NCBI GenBank assembly: GCA_014706295.1
Contig: JACSVZ010000007.1
Location: forward strand, 43,600,975 to 43,664,974
From: Lycocorax pyrrhopterus obiensis
Taxonomy: Eukaryota > Chordata > Aves > Passeriformes > Paradisaeidae
Length of the DNA: 64,000 nucleotides
Direction: 5' to 3'
Shown: positions 1 through 13,000 of the stretch, one piece after another
How the letters are laid out: the number at the start of each line of letters is the position of its first letter
How positions within the stretch are numbered: the first letter of the stretch is position 1
Translations under genes and position numbers: made by a program
Notes under the pieces: model-generated
Seen by the model: only the letters and a program-made list of their open reading frames with translations
What the model was told of the DNA's origin: nothing
Databases searched by the model: none

Positions 1-2118
1 TACTTGTGGTTTTGCTCTTTTAGTATTTAAGGAAACAGCTGAAATACATGTTGGCCCATAAATTTCTTCTTCAGGCCAAGGTAGTGTAATAGCACCAAAA
101 ATTGACCAATGTATCTTTGGTTCAGTGATGTTAGAGAAAAGAGATGGGAAGCTGTTTTCCCAGCATGAGAACTTCTAGGATGAGATAGAGGTAATAGTTG
201 CTCTTACACAATATCAGATCCTGTGGTTTGCAGAGTGAGTGGGATATAAGAGACAGTACTTTGCTGCTCAGGGAATAGACTAGGAGAAGTGAACAGCAGG
301 TAACCATGCTGCTAGCAGAGAAAGTGAGAACACTCTTTGGATTACTCATGCCATTGTGGGATGAAGAGTAAAGAAACAGCTGGTAAGCTGTCAGGTTGAT
401 CTTACAGAAATGTGAAATGTCTTCTCCTGGTACTTTAATACTGAGTTATTTGGATGAAGGTATGGAGGCAGGGGAAGAGAAGACAAGGTGGTTGCACCTG
501 CTATTAGACTTTTTTTCTCTTTTCAATGTAGATATATGTAAAAACATCCATTTCCTTCTTACCCACTCCGTTAAACTCATCCACAGCCATACTGTCTTCC
601 AATCCTATTTTTTCATATAATAATTTGACCAGGTTGATCAGGATGTTTTTAATTTAAACTGTGTAAATGGTTAGATTGGTATATACTGCAGACAAGAATA
701 TAGATCAGCAGAGGACAACCAAACACACAATCATTTCAAACAGGTCTGGGTTGTGTATGGAAAACATAGATATAGAGGTTTAGATTAGGCATATTTGGGT
801 GGCTTATTTATCCTCTCCTCTTGAATGTATTAATAAGAACCTGAAGATATCTACTGATGTGAAGAAAGGGTGTTTATTATTTGATTTATTCTTTCCTTCT
901 TTCCTTTTTATTTGTTCTTTCTGATCTCAGAATTTTAAATCTTCTCATAGTGTGCAGGACTGAGAGGCATATGTGTGGCTCACTAATTTCCTGTTAGTAA
1001 TATTCTTCCTTTTTGCACACTGAGATCATCTTGCTTGTGACACATTGACCTCATTTTTATCCTAGCAGGGACAGATAGAAATGTAATGATCCTGCTCTGG
1101 TAAGGAATAAATTTTTAAACTCATGAGATTTGCACATGTACAACTGCTTGGAACAAGGGCAAGGTAAGGAAAAAACAGGAACCCCTTTGCATTTCTCTCT
1201 TTTACCTTAGTTCTTAGCAGCCCCATCTCTATTTAAACTAGATCACGTCCCAAGGTGAGTTTGCTGCCCTGTGTGTGTGGTTTGGTTTTTAGTCTAATTA
1301 TGTCAATCGGGAACTCTCAGGGTTTGGGGAGGAGTAATTTTTTTGAAGCTTGCATTCCTTAAATACTTTTTATGTTTCTAACATTTTACACATTTAACCC
1401 ATGGATATACTGCCAAATCTTCCTAAGTTTCTTTTCCTCCTACGTGTTCCACCCCTTTGTCAGATCATGTTCTCTGCTTTGCAAGTTGTTACAAAACACT
1501 TAATGCAACGTGAATTCTGCCTCCGTTGTTTGCATCACCCACAAAGCCAAGCAGGCTGTTCTTTTGCCTTGCTTGGAATAGGGTCCCCTAAGAAATAAAC
1601 ACACTTGGCTTATGCTTTAAGCGTCTTTCCATCACTGATGTAAGGCTGTGCATGGCTTTGGTTCATTTGACGTGAATCATCCATCCATCAGAGATGTGCC
1701 ACAATCTGGAAAATTTAAGACTTTAGTCTGAGCAATGACTCCTTTGTAAAAGAAAGAAAAAAATAAAAGGACATTGAATATGTTCCTTGCCTATGTACAT
1801 CTTGACAAAGTGCTATCAAGGGCAAAACTGGATTGTGTTGCAATGCCATAGGTGTGGATATTATTCTTCGGACTAGTAGTTCATCTAATCAGCATCCATC
1901 TGGACATGTCGTAGGATCCAGGGCTGATGATGCTACAGTGGCCTCCTCATGTGCAGACATACATGTGGAAATAGTTTTCAAAGTCTGTCTCTTTAAGGGA
2001 TATCACTGTTTTTGGTCTCAGATTAATTTATGTTCTGTTGCTCTTTGGTTTCTGACAAATTTTAATGTCAAAACTTGCCTGTATCAGAAATAGGGAACAA
2101 CTGAGCAGAGGTTTCAGG

Positions 2119-2131
2119 AAAAAAAAAAAAA
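2119..2131 (+). repeat. Poly-A run (A13)
   Basis: Thirteen consecutive A residues are followed 11 nt later by AATAAA. No 3' end of a transposon or processed gene copy is recognisable next to it, so I treat it as simple sequence. Confidence 0.7.
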
Positions 2132-4710
2132 GCTATTCACAATAAATTCCCAAGTATTTGAAGTTTTCTGCCTGAGTGGTTTTGCTGTGTCCCTCATTTA
2201 GGATCTTCATCCCATGTTGTATCTCATGTTTAGACTTTGACAGATTGAGATGCACACACAGGGCCTTTTTTCTTGGTGCTTCCCGTTAATTTGGAACTTG
2301 GCAGTACACATGCAGTTATTAGTTATTTTCAGCATGCATTTCTTTGCATCTGTCAACAGTAAATTTAATTTGCCATCGCGTAGAGTATTTTCATAGAGCT
2401 TCTACTAAGAAATAACTTAAATAATTTTGTGCCAGCTGCAGATTTGTTTCTTTGTTATTTACATCCTTTTCCACAGCACTGACAACTATGTGAGATGGGG
2501 CTCCTTAAGCAGAGTGTCGGCATTTTCTTTATTATACTGAAAACCACCCCCCCGCCACAATTTTGATCCTAATTTCTTTTTGTTGTGTTTTTATTGTTTT
2601 TTAATTCTTTGCAGCACTTTTTCTCCTGTTATGATGTTTATAGGGTTTTTTGGTAAAGTGCTTTTTTAAAAGGCCTTTTGAAATTCTGTCTGACACCTGT
2701 TTTCTTTTATCTGGTGTTTCATTGCATCTTTGTAGATCCAAAGGAACCTAGCACATTTGATTGCTTATAGAAAGAATATTGGATTTATATTGTCATATTT
2801 TAACAATCTGTGACATTTATTTCTCTTACAGTGCATACCAATGAAGTAGGGTTTGCAGGTGACTCATTGTCACAAGCATCATAAATATAAACAAAAAAAC
2901 CCCAAAAAACCCACCAAAGGTGTCTGTGTGTTACCTACCAGTACTGTAGTGGCTGTACTCTATAGGATAGTGTATGAATAGTTGCATAATTTTGCTAGCA
3001 AATCAACTTTAGTTGTAACTATTAAGTAAATGTTTTAAGGATCACCACAATTTTTATTTTATTCTGATAATAATTTATGTTAACTATTTGTGTGTCTTTC
3101 AGTAGATATTGCGGCTCTTCACAACTATTTGCAAAGTAAACTGCGCAGCACTGTCATTAAATGGTAGCATAGCGTTACTCTTGTGGTATGAATAGGGAAA
3201 ATCCAGACCTGGTATCATCCCTTTTCCACCTTTTTTACTCCAATGTAGTACCTTTGTGTGAAGTTCAGACTGAAGACAAAGTTTCTTTTCAAGTTACCAT
3301 TTTCAGAATCAAATCTTAGTGGGAATCCTTGTGATTAGGTTATGGCTCTAGACGTTTAAAATCATCTGGAGAGTCATTAAGACCTAAGTTGATTGCATTC
3401 AGAGAGCAGGGAGTGTGCATGCCCCTCATCAGCAGTGACAGTGGGAGACTTGAGTGGCTTCTCAAAAAATGAATTAGGGCTCTTCTGACAGTGCTCTGAA
3501 GCCCTCAAGGCTAAACCAGATCTTTCTCCCCACTTCTGGTGAAGTGCAGATCCTTGCACTTTTCAAAGATATAAGGTCTCTTTTTTTGATGGAGATAAAG
3601 GAGTGGAGTAAATGGCAATTAAGGTAAGGGAGGATGCAGTACCAAATATTAACTAAATAATGAGGGGAAAATGAGTGAGACCTTGAAGTTGTAGACCATG
3701 ACGTGGAATGATTTGTGCTCAGAATTTCACTCAGCACTTGACTAATATTGAATTGTAAGCAGTGGTCCCACTACTGATTAGGAGAGGGGTCTGGATATAC
3801 CTGTTCCATCAACAGAGGGGAAAAGTAAATCAACAAAATATTCTGAATTCTTTCATCAAATTTCATGTAATTGGGAGGTGAAACTTCAATAGTGACAAAC
3901 ATTGTTTCTTTATGGCCAGTGAAGCTGTTTGACCCCTAAAATTTCATTTGGCTAGGAGACTAACTGAACCATAGCATCCATCTGGATTTTGAAACACACA
4001 GTGGACATAGAGCAGGAAGAGATTTTAGGGAGAATTTCTAGTCAGACGACAGCTACCACAAAAAACCTGTAATGTATCAAGGAAGCTGGAAGTGAAGATG
4101 CAAAATTGAGAATAACGTGTGTGTCCAAGATACTTTTGCTTAACTTTAGAGATGAGAAGAAGCAGAAGTTCCAGAACACTGGTAAGAAATATGACTAGGC
4201 AGACCAGATTGGGCAAGAGTCCTATTTTTTCCCATCCTTTCCAGCTGTAAAGGCCTTGTTTGTAAGACCTACTATGTTTATCACTGGTAGCAACTGTAAA
4301 TGGATAAAGACAGGCAGAATAATGACTGATCTCTGAAATGGCTCATTTTGTTAACTAAATTACAGGATGTGCTGTGGACAGAGACAGCTGGCAGGCAGTG
4401 TTGCCCAAGCACCAGCCCTCACAGAAAGTGAAATATGTTCTTGCCTTTCATTAGTGCACACGGTATCATTATCACCATTGCCATCGTGACAAATGTGATG
4501 ATTACGTGTGTCCCCTGAGAACAGCTGCAGACAGGAGGGGTGGACTGTGCAGTGAAACAAGCTATCCTGCTATCAGGAACTGTTCAGCCTGCAAACAAAT
4601 CTGAAAATATTTCAGTAAGAGGTCAGACAATACTTGGGTGAAGTTTGCATTTGTCTCGACTTCTCCCATTCTGAGATCTCTGAGCAGTCTATACCCACTT
4701 AATAAAAATG

Positions 4711-4825
4711 TTGTTCTCATCTGAAGAATAATAAAGAGGGGGGAAATTGCTATTATGCTTCCTGCAAGTTACACAGCAAGTCCCTTCCAACATGAGGGGT
4801 AGGATTAGGATCTTCTGACATGAAG
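4711..4825 (-). repeat. MIR-like ancient SINE fragment, antisense
   Basis: The run contains, in order, a CTCATCTG block, TTACACAGCAAG, and GGATTAGGATCTTCTGAC. This is the order expected for the reverse complement of a MIR (core-SINE): a 'cctcatctgtaaaa' part, a 'cacacagc' part, then 'ggattcgaaccc...tctgac'. Divergence is high, as expected for a repeat predating the bird-mammal split. The match is by eye against a remembered consensus; the alternative is chance similarity in unique intron. Confidence 0.4.
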
Positions 4826-5914
4826 CTCTCCAATTGATTTATTAAAGCATGACTGCCTTCACAAAAACAAATTACTCACTTTTTTTCCAGTCACTGGAGT
4901 AAATGCTCTGCCAGCTGTCCCTCTTTACCTGATGAGCAGTGATATGCTACTGGTGTTTTCAGAATGGATCCAATGAGAATCTTCCCTTACTCTGTAATAA
5001 ATCCTGTGAGCAAGAATTATGTGATAATTTCAAAAAGAGAGCATGAGGAAAGCTGTTTACTTGTCTTAGCGTTTAACACTTTTCTCTAGTAATTATGAAG
5101 GGTAAAGGAGCTTCATCATATGTTAGATAAGATGAGTGGGCCTAATTTTGAAAAATCAGATTAAGCATTTACTGCTTGTAAATACAGGAACCAAATCCAT
5201 GACAAAAACTTTTAAGAGCTCCTACATTCAGAATGATAATTTTGAACACAGAAGAATTATCAATGTGTTCCAGAAGGGAATTTCTTGGCCAGTAACTTTT
5301 ACCAAGCAAAACCAACACAAGGAGAGAAAGCAGCTCCTTGTTTGGGCTCCTGCAAAAGTTTTTTTCTAAGAACTATCAGTTCATTTTATACTCTGGAGCA
5401 CAAGGGTCTTTATTTTTGGTCTCTTGAAAAGAAAATTTCATCCTCAGAAATTTTTGTTATCTCTGTGATAATGCAATGGTCTCAAAAATATTTTGTAGCA
5501 AACACATGCCTAGATTGTGAACTAGTGTTGTGTTAGAAAGGGATAACACAGTTTCATAAGTTGTCTGTTAAGCAGAAAAGATGCATCGAAGTGCTTGGCT
5601 TAACTTCTCAGTTTCATACATTATTTTGTACATCTCTTACTTTCACATTTTTAACTTTCCTAGTTTGAAGTACTTTGAGTTTTTTGAGACTTTCCTATTA
5701 TAAAAGTCTCTGTATAGCACTACTAATTTTAATTTCTAATTCAAATCTAAGTAATCCTCTTGAAGCTGCAGGATTATGTTACATGATAACAATGTTGTAT
5801 CGTGTTGCAATCTGGTTAAACTTGGGTAAGCAAAGTAGGTCATTTGCTGCCTAAATTGCTGCTGGCATATGTAAATTTTCCCTTTATCATGCTGGAAGGA
5901 TACCCAGTGTTAAT

Positions 5915-6200
5915 ACTCCACCGGCCAACAGGAAAGGAGTTTGCAGAGCTGCCCTTCTGCTGCTGAAAAACAAGGTTCACCTGTATCTGTGCGGAAGCTG
6001 GACTGCGTTGTGTGGACAGCAGCGGGGCTGCCAGACTGGTGTGTGCTGGCCGCTCCTATGAGCTGTGTGTGCAGCTGTGGGTGCTGAGCCATCCTGAGCT
6101 CGGGGCTCCTGCACACACTGCCTGCCTCGCCCTGAAACTGATGGCTCTGGACCTACGAGCACTGTGACGGTTCAGGCTGGCTGAAAGGGCCCTTCTGTCA
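5915..6200. other. GC-rich patch in AT-rich intron, identity unknown
   Basis: About 280 bases are clearly richer in G and C, with several CpGs, than the AT-rich intron on either side. Two overlapping minus-strand open frames of about 60-70 codons cross it (stretches rich in Ala, Gln, His and Pro), but neither resembles a known protein and no good splice pair frames them. It could be an old degraded retroelement, a regulatory element or a relic of gene conversion. I cannot assign it. Confidence 0.4.
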
Positions 6201-7674
6201 TGCTGTTCTGCTAATCTCTTTCTATATCTTGTTTTCCATTTAACAGTAAAATTAACGAAGTGTAAACCAATACCCGTCCTCAGAGCTTAGCTATTACCTT
6301 AATTAAAAAGAAAATATTTAATGTGGCATTGTTAAGAACAGCACTTGACTAATGTTGGATTGCTCAAATGTAACCAACTGTAACTTTGAAATACTATTTA
6401 AAATGTCTTTAAGTCAACATTTAAGAAAGTTGCTGATTTAACAATCCAGGAAACTCAGCTCTAATCACAAGCACTGTACCTTTAGTAACATGAGTCATTG
6501 CATCTGTTCTCTTTTTCAGCTATCTCAGACACCCAGTAGAGACACTGATCTGTGCTAGCAGTAGTATTTTGGTACACGGTGTTGATGCTTTTGTGGGTCT
6601 GCTTCCTCCTTAATCTCTCCCATTTTTCCTTTTCATAGTTTTATGAGAGACTCTTCAGGAAGGAGCAATTCAGATCATTGTTCCAACCCTAGTATACAAG
6701 ACAAAAAGCACTATAACTTGTAAGTGACATACACAAATGGAACTGCAGACTGTTCTCAAAATTGCTTGTCACAGCAAGAAAAGTACACATAAACCCTTAG
6801 TCAAAAGAGGGAAATGTTCTGAGACGTTAGTGGTCAAGACCTGGTATTGTGGCTTACATCATTTCTGGAAAGTGACTGATCTGGATATTCTAGGGCTGTT
6901 TGAGTTGGACAGAAAATAGTTCATCTTTTTGACAATGAAGAGTGGAAATCTTTGATTTGTGTTCAGCTAGCAAATGTGGCAGGGTTAAGTGCAGGTTCCA
7001 TTTGTGTGTCAATGCAATGATAGTAAAATGGCTTTTGCAAGTAAACCACAGGCAAATCTCAGAAAATAATGCAGTATACTCAATCCTCCACTGCTAACAG
7101 GGTTAAGAAGACTCAGAGGATCAATTTAAAGCAACAGTTTTCAGGCCAAATGTATTTCTAGATAAACAACACTGAAGTCTAAGGAATGCTGCCAGGATTA
7201 AACAATGCCCTTAATTTCTAGTTAGCAGTTGATCTCAATCCACACAGGTAATAAAAGGAAATGCCAATTCTTCTGTAGATGCTTGGTAGTCTCCAGCAAA
7301 TGAGTTAGAGTCTCAGCCCAACTGATAGTGGTTGGAAAAATTGCAAATCCCAAAAAAAGTCAGGTTTTAGTATGCACCCAGAATAATTTAGTACTCCTTA
7401 CTGCCCATCTGTCCTGAAAACCTGAAGAAAGAAAGTGTTGTAGGGTTTGAATCTCACTCCTTTTCTTGGAATCCTCTCAGGAGGTGCATTGGCTAATGAG
7501 GATGGCACATAGGGAGTTTTCATTGCTGTTTGATACATGCAGTTGGATGTTTTAAAAGAAGTGACTAATTAAGTATTGTATCTTGCATGTCTATAAAGTT
7601 ATCCAGAAAAATGGGGAGACACTTGGCACAGCTGCCTCTCTATTGCTTTGATCAGAATTGAGACATGGCTGCTG

Positions 7675-7709
7675 TTTTTTTTTTTCATTTCCCTCACCTT
7701 TTTTTTTTT
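7675..7709 (+). repeat. Two T11 homopolymer runs
   Basis: Two runs of eleven T residues are separated by a short pyrimidine-rich spacer (CATTTCCCTCACC). This is simple intronic sequence; as a polypyrimidine tract it has no convincing exon downstream. Confidence 0.6.
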
Positions 7710-9845
7710 GTTTCTTTCTTAAATGCAGCTCTTGCTATTAACCTTTCTCACAAAAACAATAAAGCCTCTTTCATGCTTACTTCCCATTTCAGATCATTCT
7801 CTTGGAGAAGTGTTTGCTAGAAAAGATGGCAAGGCTTTCATGTTCTTTTTCTTCTTGAAACCACCTACGTAGTTTCACAAAGAAAGAAGGAAATATAGCC
7901 CTGAAGGCTGGGAGAAGTGCACGTCTCCAATGCCACCTTGAAGGTTGCAGAGTTGTTAACCACTGACTGTGATACTGAACCCACTACTTTAGGGTTGCAT
8001 CTTTGTTGAATATGCAACATGAAAAACAAAATCACCCCCAAACAATCTGAGATGTAGTCACCTGAAAGAAGAAAGTGCATCATGATAAAGTGAGTTGATA
8101 ATTGCATATTAAAAAGCACCAAACCAATATAAGATTCAAATAACTTTGCATGAAGAAATTATATTCAACAAACTTTCCCTTACCACCACATAGCACATGC
8201 TTCAATGTCAAGAAGAGTCCTTACTAAAAAGACTGCAGTGTTATCTCCCTTGATAGTAATTCTTCTTATAGTTCCCTTGAGACAACGATTCTCAAAGTTT
8301 GGCAGGGAGCTTAAGGAAGGCCAACCTCTTTAGCAAGAGCCGCAACCACACTGAATAAATATAGTATACAAAATCAGACTGTTATGATGTGTTTTTCTGA
8401 AGGTAACAGTAGGCCACACGAGCTACCTGTTTGAAGTGGTTATGCTCTGCATGTAATTTCAGTTTGAGGAACCCACATATTTCATTGTCTAAGAAAGATA
8501 AAAAAAAATTACAAACGTAACAAAGCAAGATTTTAACTGGACATTTTTAGAGTTTGAATGCTTTCCCCTGAAGATAATGTTGCTGTTTGTATTAGAAAAT
8601 TGTGTCTTCAGATAAAATAAATATCTGAAGTTTAGGCTTATAAATGGTAAGAACATTTCTGCTTTATCTCATTTTGTCATCTTTTCTGCTTCCTTTTTTT
8701 CTTCAAAGGAAAAGGGAGTATGAAAATACAGACCAAATGGAAGAATAAGTAATGTATCCATAAATTAAAATTCTAACAAAATTTGGGTAATTAAATAAAA
8801 CCATTGTAATTTTTTATTGCTTTTTCATTTTATTATGGAAAATCTGAGGAGTTTAAAAGCCATCATGGTGTGGAATTTTTTTTGAAACAAACCTGAAATT
8901 TTGAACCAGCAGTTGTGCTCCCTGAAGTATTCTGGCCATTCATTCTCTTTTCCCACACTGGGACAGTTCTGCTAGGGTTTGAGGCTCATTAATCAGAAGC
9001 TGTGCAAACCCTTCTGAAACTTTCAGAAGGCTGACGCAGGAATTTGCTGTGCATTCAGGCTGGCATTTGTACCCATCTATTTAGGGAGACTGTAATTAGG
9101 TTAACTTGTGTTCTGGTGTGAAAAAAGACCATCGTGATTTTATGATACAGAACTGCAGTCTGTTTGTTTTATCCATCCTTTAAGTGCTAGTACAGGTTAT
9201 CTTTGCCTGCAGACTGGTGTTACATGAATTCCCTGGAGCTCCTTTCACTTATGTCGTGTACTTAATTCTTCTTTGGTCCAAGAGCATGAATGATGTTTGG
9301 TGGATCAGCATAAATTTCATATTACTAATTCCAAAGCAACTGTATCCATTTTCTGAAGGAGAGTCTTCGATTATTAATATGGTAATGAAGTACAAAGCAA
9401 TTTGAGGATAGTGATAGTTATTCAGAGGAGCAGTGAGATTCCACAGAGATGAACAAGACCATTGCAAAAAGCAGATACATGTTATTTTGTTGTATTTTCT
9501 CATCTTCTTCCCATTGTAATATGACTAAACATAGAACACGATAGCTACAAACACAGGGAATCCCTGCTAGCATTCCTTTTTGTTTGTTCCGGAGCTGCTC
9601 CCACATGCATACACATATTGTCTGCTTTGTTTTGTTGCTATTTTCTTTATAGCTTGACAAGGCTGTGTCACTAGCATTGTCCACCAATTTGCAAAATAAT
9701 CTTTTGAATCTTGAAGATATGTATTATCCTCAGGAGCATTTTTTTTTTGTTTTTGCTTATGAAAGCCAGTGTTCTTATAAAAAATGGCTCTGTTTTCACT
9801 ATTGTATAATTTCTGATTGGTATATGATTATATACTACGAAGGTA

Positions 9846-10031
9846 GCAAGGGACTGGAACAGGTTGCCTAATGAAATGGTGGCTGCCCCATCCCTGGAAG
9901 TGTTCAAGGCCAGGTTGGATGGGGCTTGGAGCAGCTTGGTCTACTGGAAGGTGCCCTGCCCATGGCAGGGGAGGATGGAAATAGATGATCTCTAAGATCT
10001 CTTCCAATCCAAATCATTTTATGATTCTATG
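9846..10031 (+). mobile_element. CR1 LINE 3' tail, sense
   Basis: The sequence runs through the usual 3' untranslated landmarks of avian CR1: a 'ggactggaacaggttgcc' block, 'tccctggaagtgttcaaggccaggttggatgggg', 'ggtgccctgcccatggcaggg', 'gatgatct..aagatct' and a final TTTTATGATTCTATG. It is 5'-truncated, as most CR1 copies are, and has no open reverse transcriptase frame. Its TTCTATG-type end differs from the TTCTGTGA-type ends at 51.4 and 60.6 kb, so it belongs to another CR1 subfamily. It lies in the NRXN3 sense orientation. Confidence 0.92.
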
Positions 10032-13000
10032 TACTATTTTTAAACTGACAACACTAAAGTTTCTACTGAACTGGCTGGTAGTTGCCCTTTAAAAAGTTCT
10101 TGAAGGCCGCAGTCTGTCTATAGCATAGGAATAGCAGAGATATTGAAAGGATGTGACTCCTCATTACACTATCATGCGTGGACGTAAGCAGACCCATCAA
10201 CAGAGTTGAGAAAGTAGGTAATTTTCAATGATCTTGTCAACAGTTGCTGATCAAGAAGGTAAACTAAAACCAGCTTCTCCTCTTTTAATGTAAATATTCA
10301 GAAAATATATGACAAAGTATCTGGTGAAATAATTCTGAGATTTTACCAAACTGCAGAGAAACCCCTTCCATTTACAGTGCAGTTGGGTCCTCTTAAATAA
10401 AAAAGATGAAAGATGCCTAGAGGAATGAAAAGGGGAATATATAGGGAGAAGAAACAAGTCTAAACTTTGGTGTGACAAGAAGGAGAGCTATGTGAGATGA
10501 AAGGTTATCCAGGGTTAGTGTTCACGCTAGTCAGGAGAAAAAAAAATGCCTATAAACTTTAAAGCCCATAGGACACTGGGGCACAGCTAGTGCAAAAGAT
10601 TAAGGCATTGGCTTCAGTGCAGCAGTGGCCAGGTGACAGTGTGGTGTGCAGGGTATCCTGTTATACTCCAGGGCCCAAAGTGCTCCACTCCTGTGGGCCT
10701 TACCATTGCAGCTGTAGTGAGAGACTCTAGGGACAGCTGCTGATCTCCATCACCTTTTGCTTCTGTGTATCCCAGCAACCGAAGTGCCCAAATGACCATT
10801 TTCTAAAATACTCAGTTATCCCTAAGGGTTTTCAAGGAACAAGCAGCATTCACAGAGTTCGATGAGAGTTTCACCCTGGCCAGCTTCATCAACTGACCAC
10901 TGCTGCCTGGCTGCATCTGCCAAAATGACTGTTGGCTCTAGCCCCTTTCCAGCTAAGGCTTCTTGGCTCCCTCTCTGCAGGCAGAGATAAAAGGCAAGCA
11001 GTAGGAATGGAGGTGGGGTCCTATAGAACTGGCTAAGATGTAGAGATGCAGAAATGAGGAAGGTGATCAACAGTTTGGTCTGTCAGACTGGCTTGCTAGC
11101 CACCATGGTTTTAATTTGCTTTGGTTTTAATTCCTTTTATCAGAAGCCTGCTGTATCCGCCTTCCAAGCCGAAACTCCCATGCCGTATGCTGCCAGTACT
11201 GTCCTCCATCTGCCTGAAGACACAGACAACAGCCGTAATAGCTGGCCACAAACATCCATCACCCTTAATGCTCCTTCAATTTGTATTTTACAAGATCAGC
11301 CTGTTGCAAGTTAATTGTTTCTCCCAATCAACTAGTCAGATGGCTAAATTGTGTAGGAAGGAGAAAATGTGGAGTTGGGGCTATAGTCATATTATTGCAA
11401 AAAGATAAGGCACATCTTACTCTTATTTCCCTAAACAAAATGGCCGTTCTTTAAAATTTGATTTTTAAAGGCTATGTTATTTTGTGCTGAACATACAGTA
11501 TCAAACCAAATCCTTTTTCATATCTGAGTCCTCTCTAGGGCTTTTTCCTGAATAGAAATGTCAGGGTTTGACCTACTAATTTCAGCAGCCTGCTGACAAA
11601 ATAATGAATGAATAGAAGAACTCTGTTCTTGCACTTGGGTAATATTTACTGAGTGTTGCACAAACTGCTGTACAAAAGGAAGAAAAATTTTCCTTCTAGT
11701 ATGTAAGCATAAACTGTATAGTCTAAATCACAACAGTCCTGTATCTCTAAATTTGTTTGGCTTCTTCAGTTTGTTCACTAAAATTCTTCTTTGATCAAGG
11801 AATGGACATGTTAGGGCTGTTTTTGTACTGGTCTTACCTCCCATACCCTGAGCTTCCTTTACTTCAGTGTTCCTAATGGTAGCTACAATGATTTCCGAAT
11901 AAAGGATTGTCCCTAAAGGTGGTCTTTGTCCCTTCCTGCAGGCCTGATGAAACATAGCTTCTTCCCATGGAAGCTAACATGAATACGTGAGTGGCCATGG
12001 GGCCAAGGGAGGCTGAGTAATGGAATTCATCGTTATGCTAAGTTCTTTTGTGTTTCTCTCCCACTGATTTCAAAGTGTTCTAGAAGCTACAGGACACTCA
12101 TCTTCTAAGCACCTCTGGTATTACAGTAGGATTAAGATCTCAGCACAGTCCTAAGACAGGAGTTGCCTTTGATATATTGGTTGTCCTTTTACATCTCATA
12201 ATATTTTTTCCTAGAAAGTGCAGAGAAGGTATCAGGAAGAAGTATGGAAACTGAAATTGTGACATTAACCTTCTTCTTACTCACTACTCCTTCCTGCACC
12301 TACTATGCAAAAAAATCAGTACTGGAAGTACTTCAGCTTTCTTTGTGACATCCATTCCCAATAATCAAGTTTCCATTTGACAGCAGAAGCTCTGTTTTAA
12401 CTAACATAATACAAACTTGGCAAGGGGCTCAGCTGATACGACTTTGCCAAACAGCTTTACAGTAAGCAAATACTGCAATACAAAATAAATATGCAAATAG
12501 CCAAATTGCAATTTTTTTTCCAGTGGCCTATCTTGATTCAATAAAATTCTCATCTTTGTAGGAAAAGTCAGTCTTGATGTGAGGTGCTATTTCCAACAAG
12601 TTTCAGATGTAGCCTTTTGACCTATTTAGTAGTTAGTGCATCCTATGCATATGTAAAATATGAGTGTTTGAAATGTTCCTTGGTAGCAAAGTTAAGGTAA
12701 TGTAAATTGCTAGGTAGTGGCTTAAGAATGAAAGGACATTTCAATTATTTGCTCTGTTCCTCTAACTTCTAGTTCCTGCAAAATTTTGTCAAGTCATTTA
12801 TCTTCATCTCTGCTTTCCAGCATGCAAATGGTACTGGTGGCCTCCTTTGTGAGCTGTTTCTTCAAACCACTGTGTTCTGCTCTTCTCTTTTCCCATCTCT
12901 GTCTAATATTCCACTATTTCTTACCTATCTGTGCTCTGTCATACAATCTGTAGGTTATTAAATCATTTTGAGTAATTAGACTATTTTCATTAGAAATATA

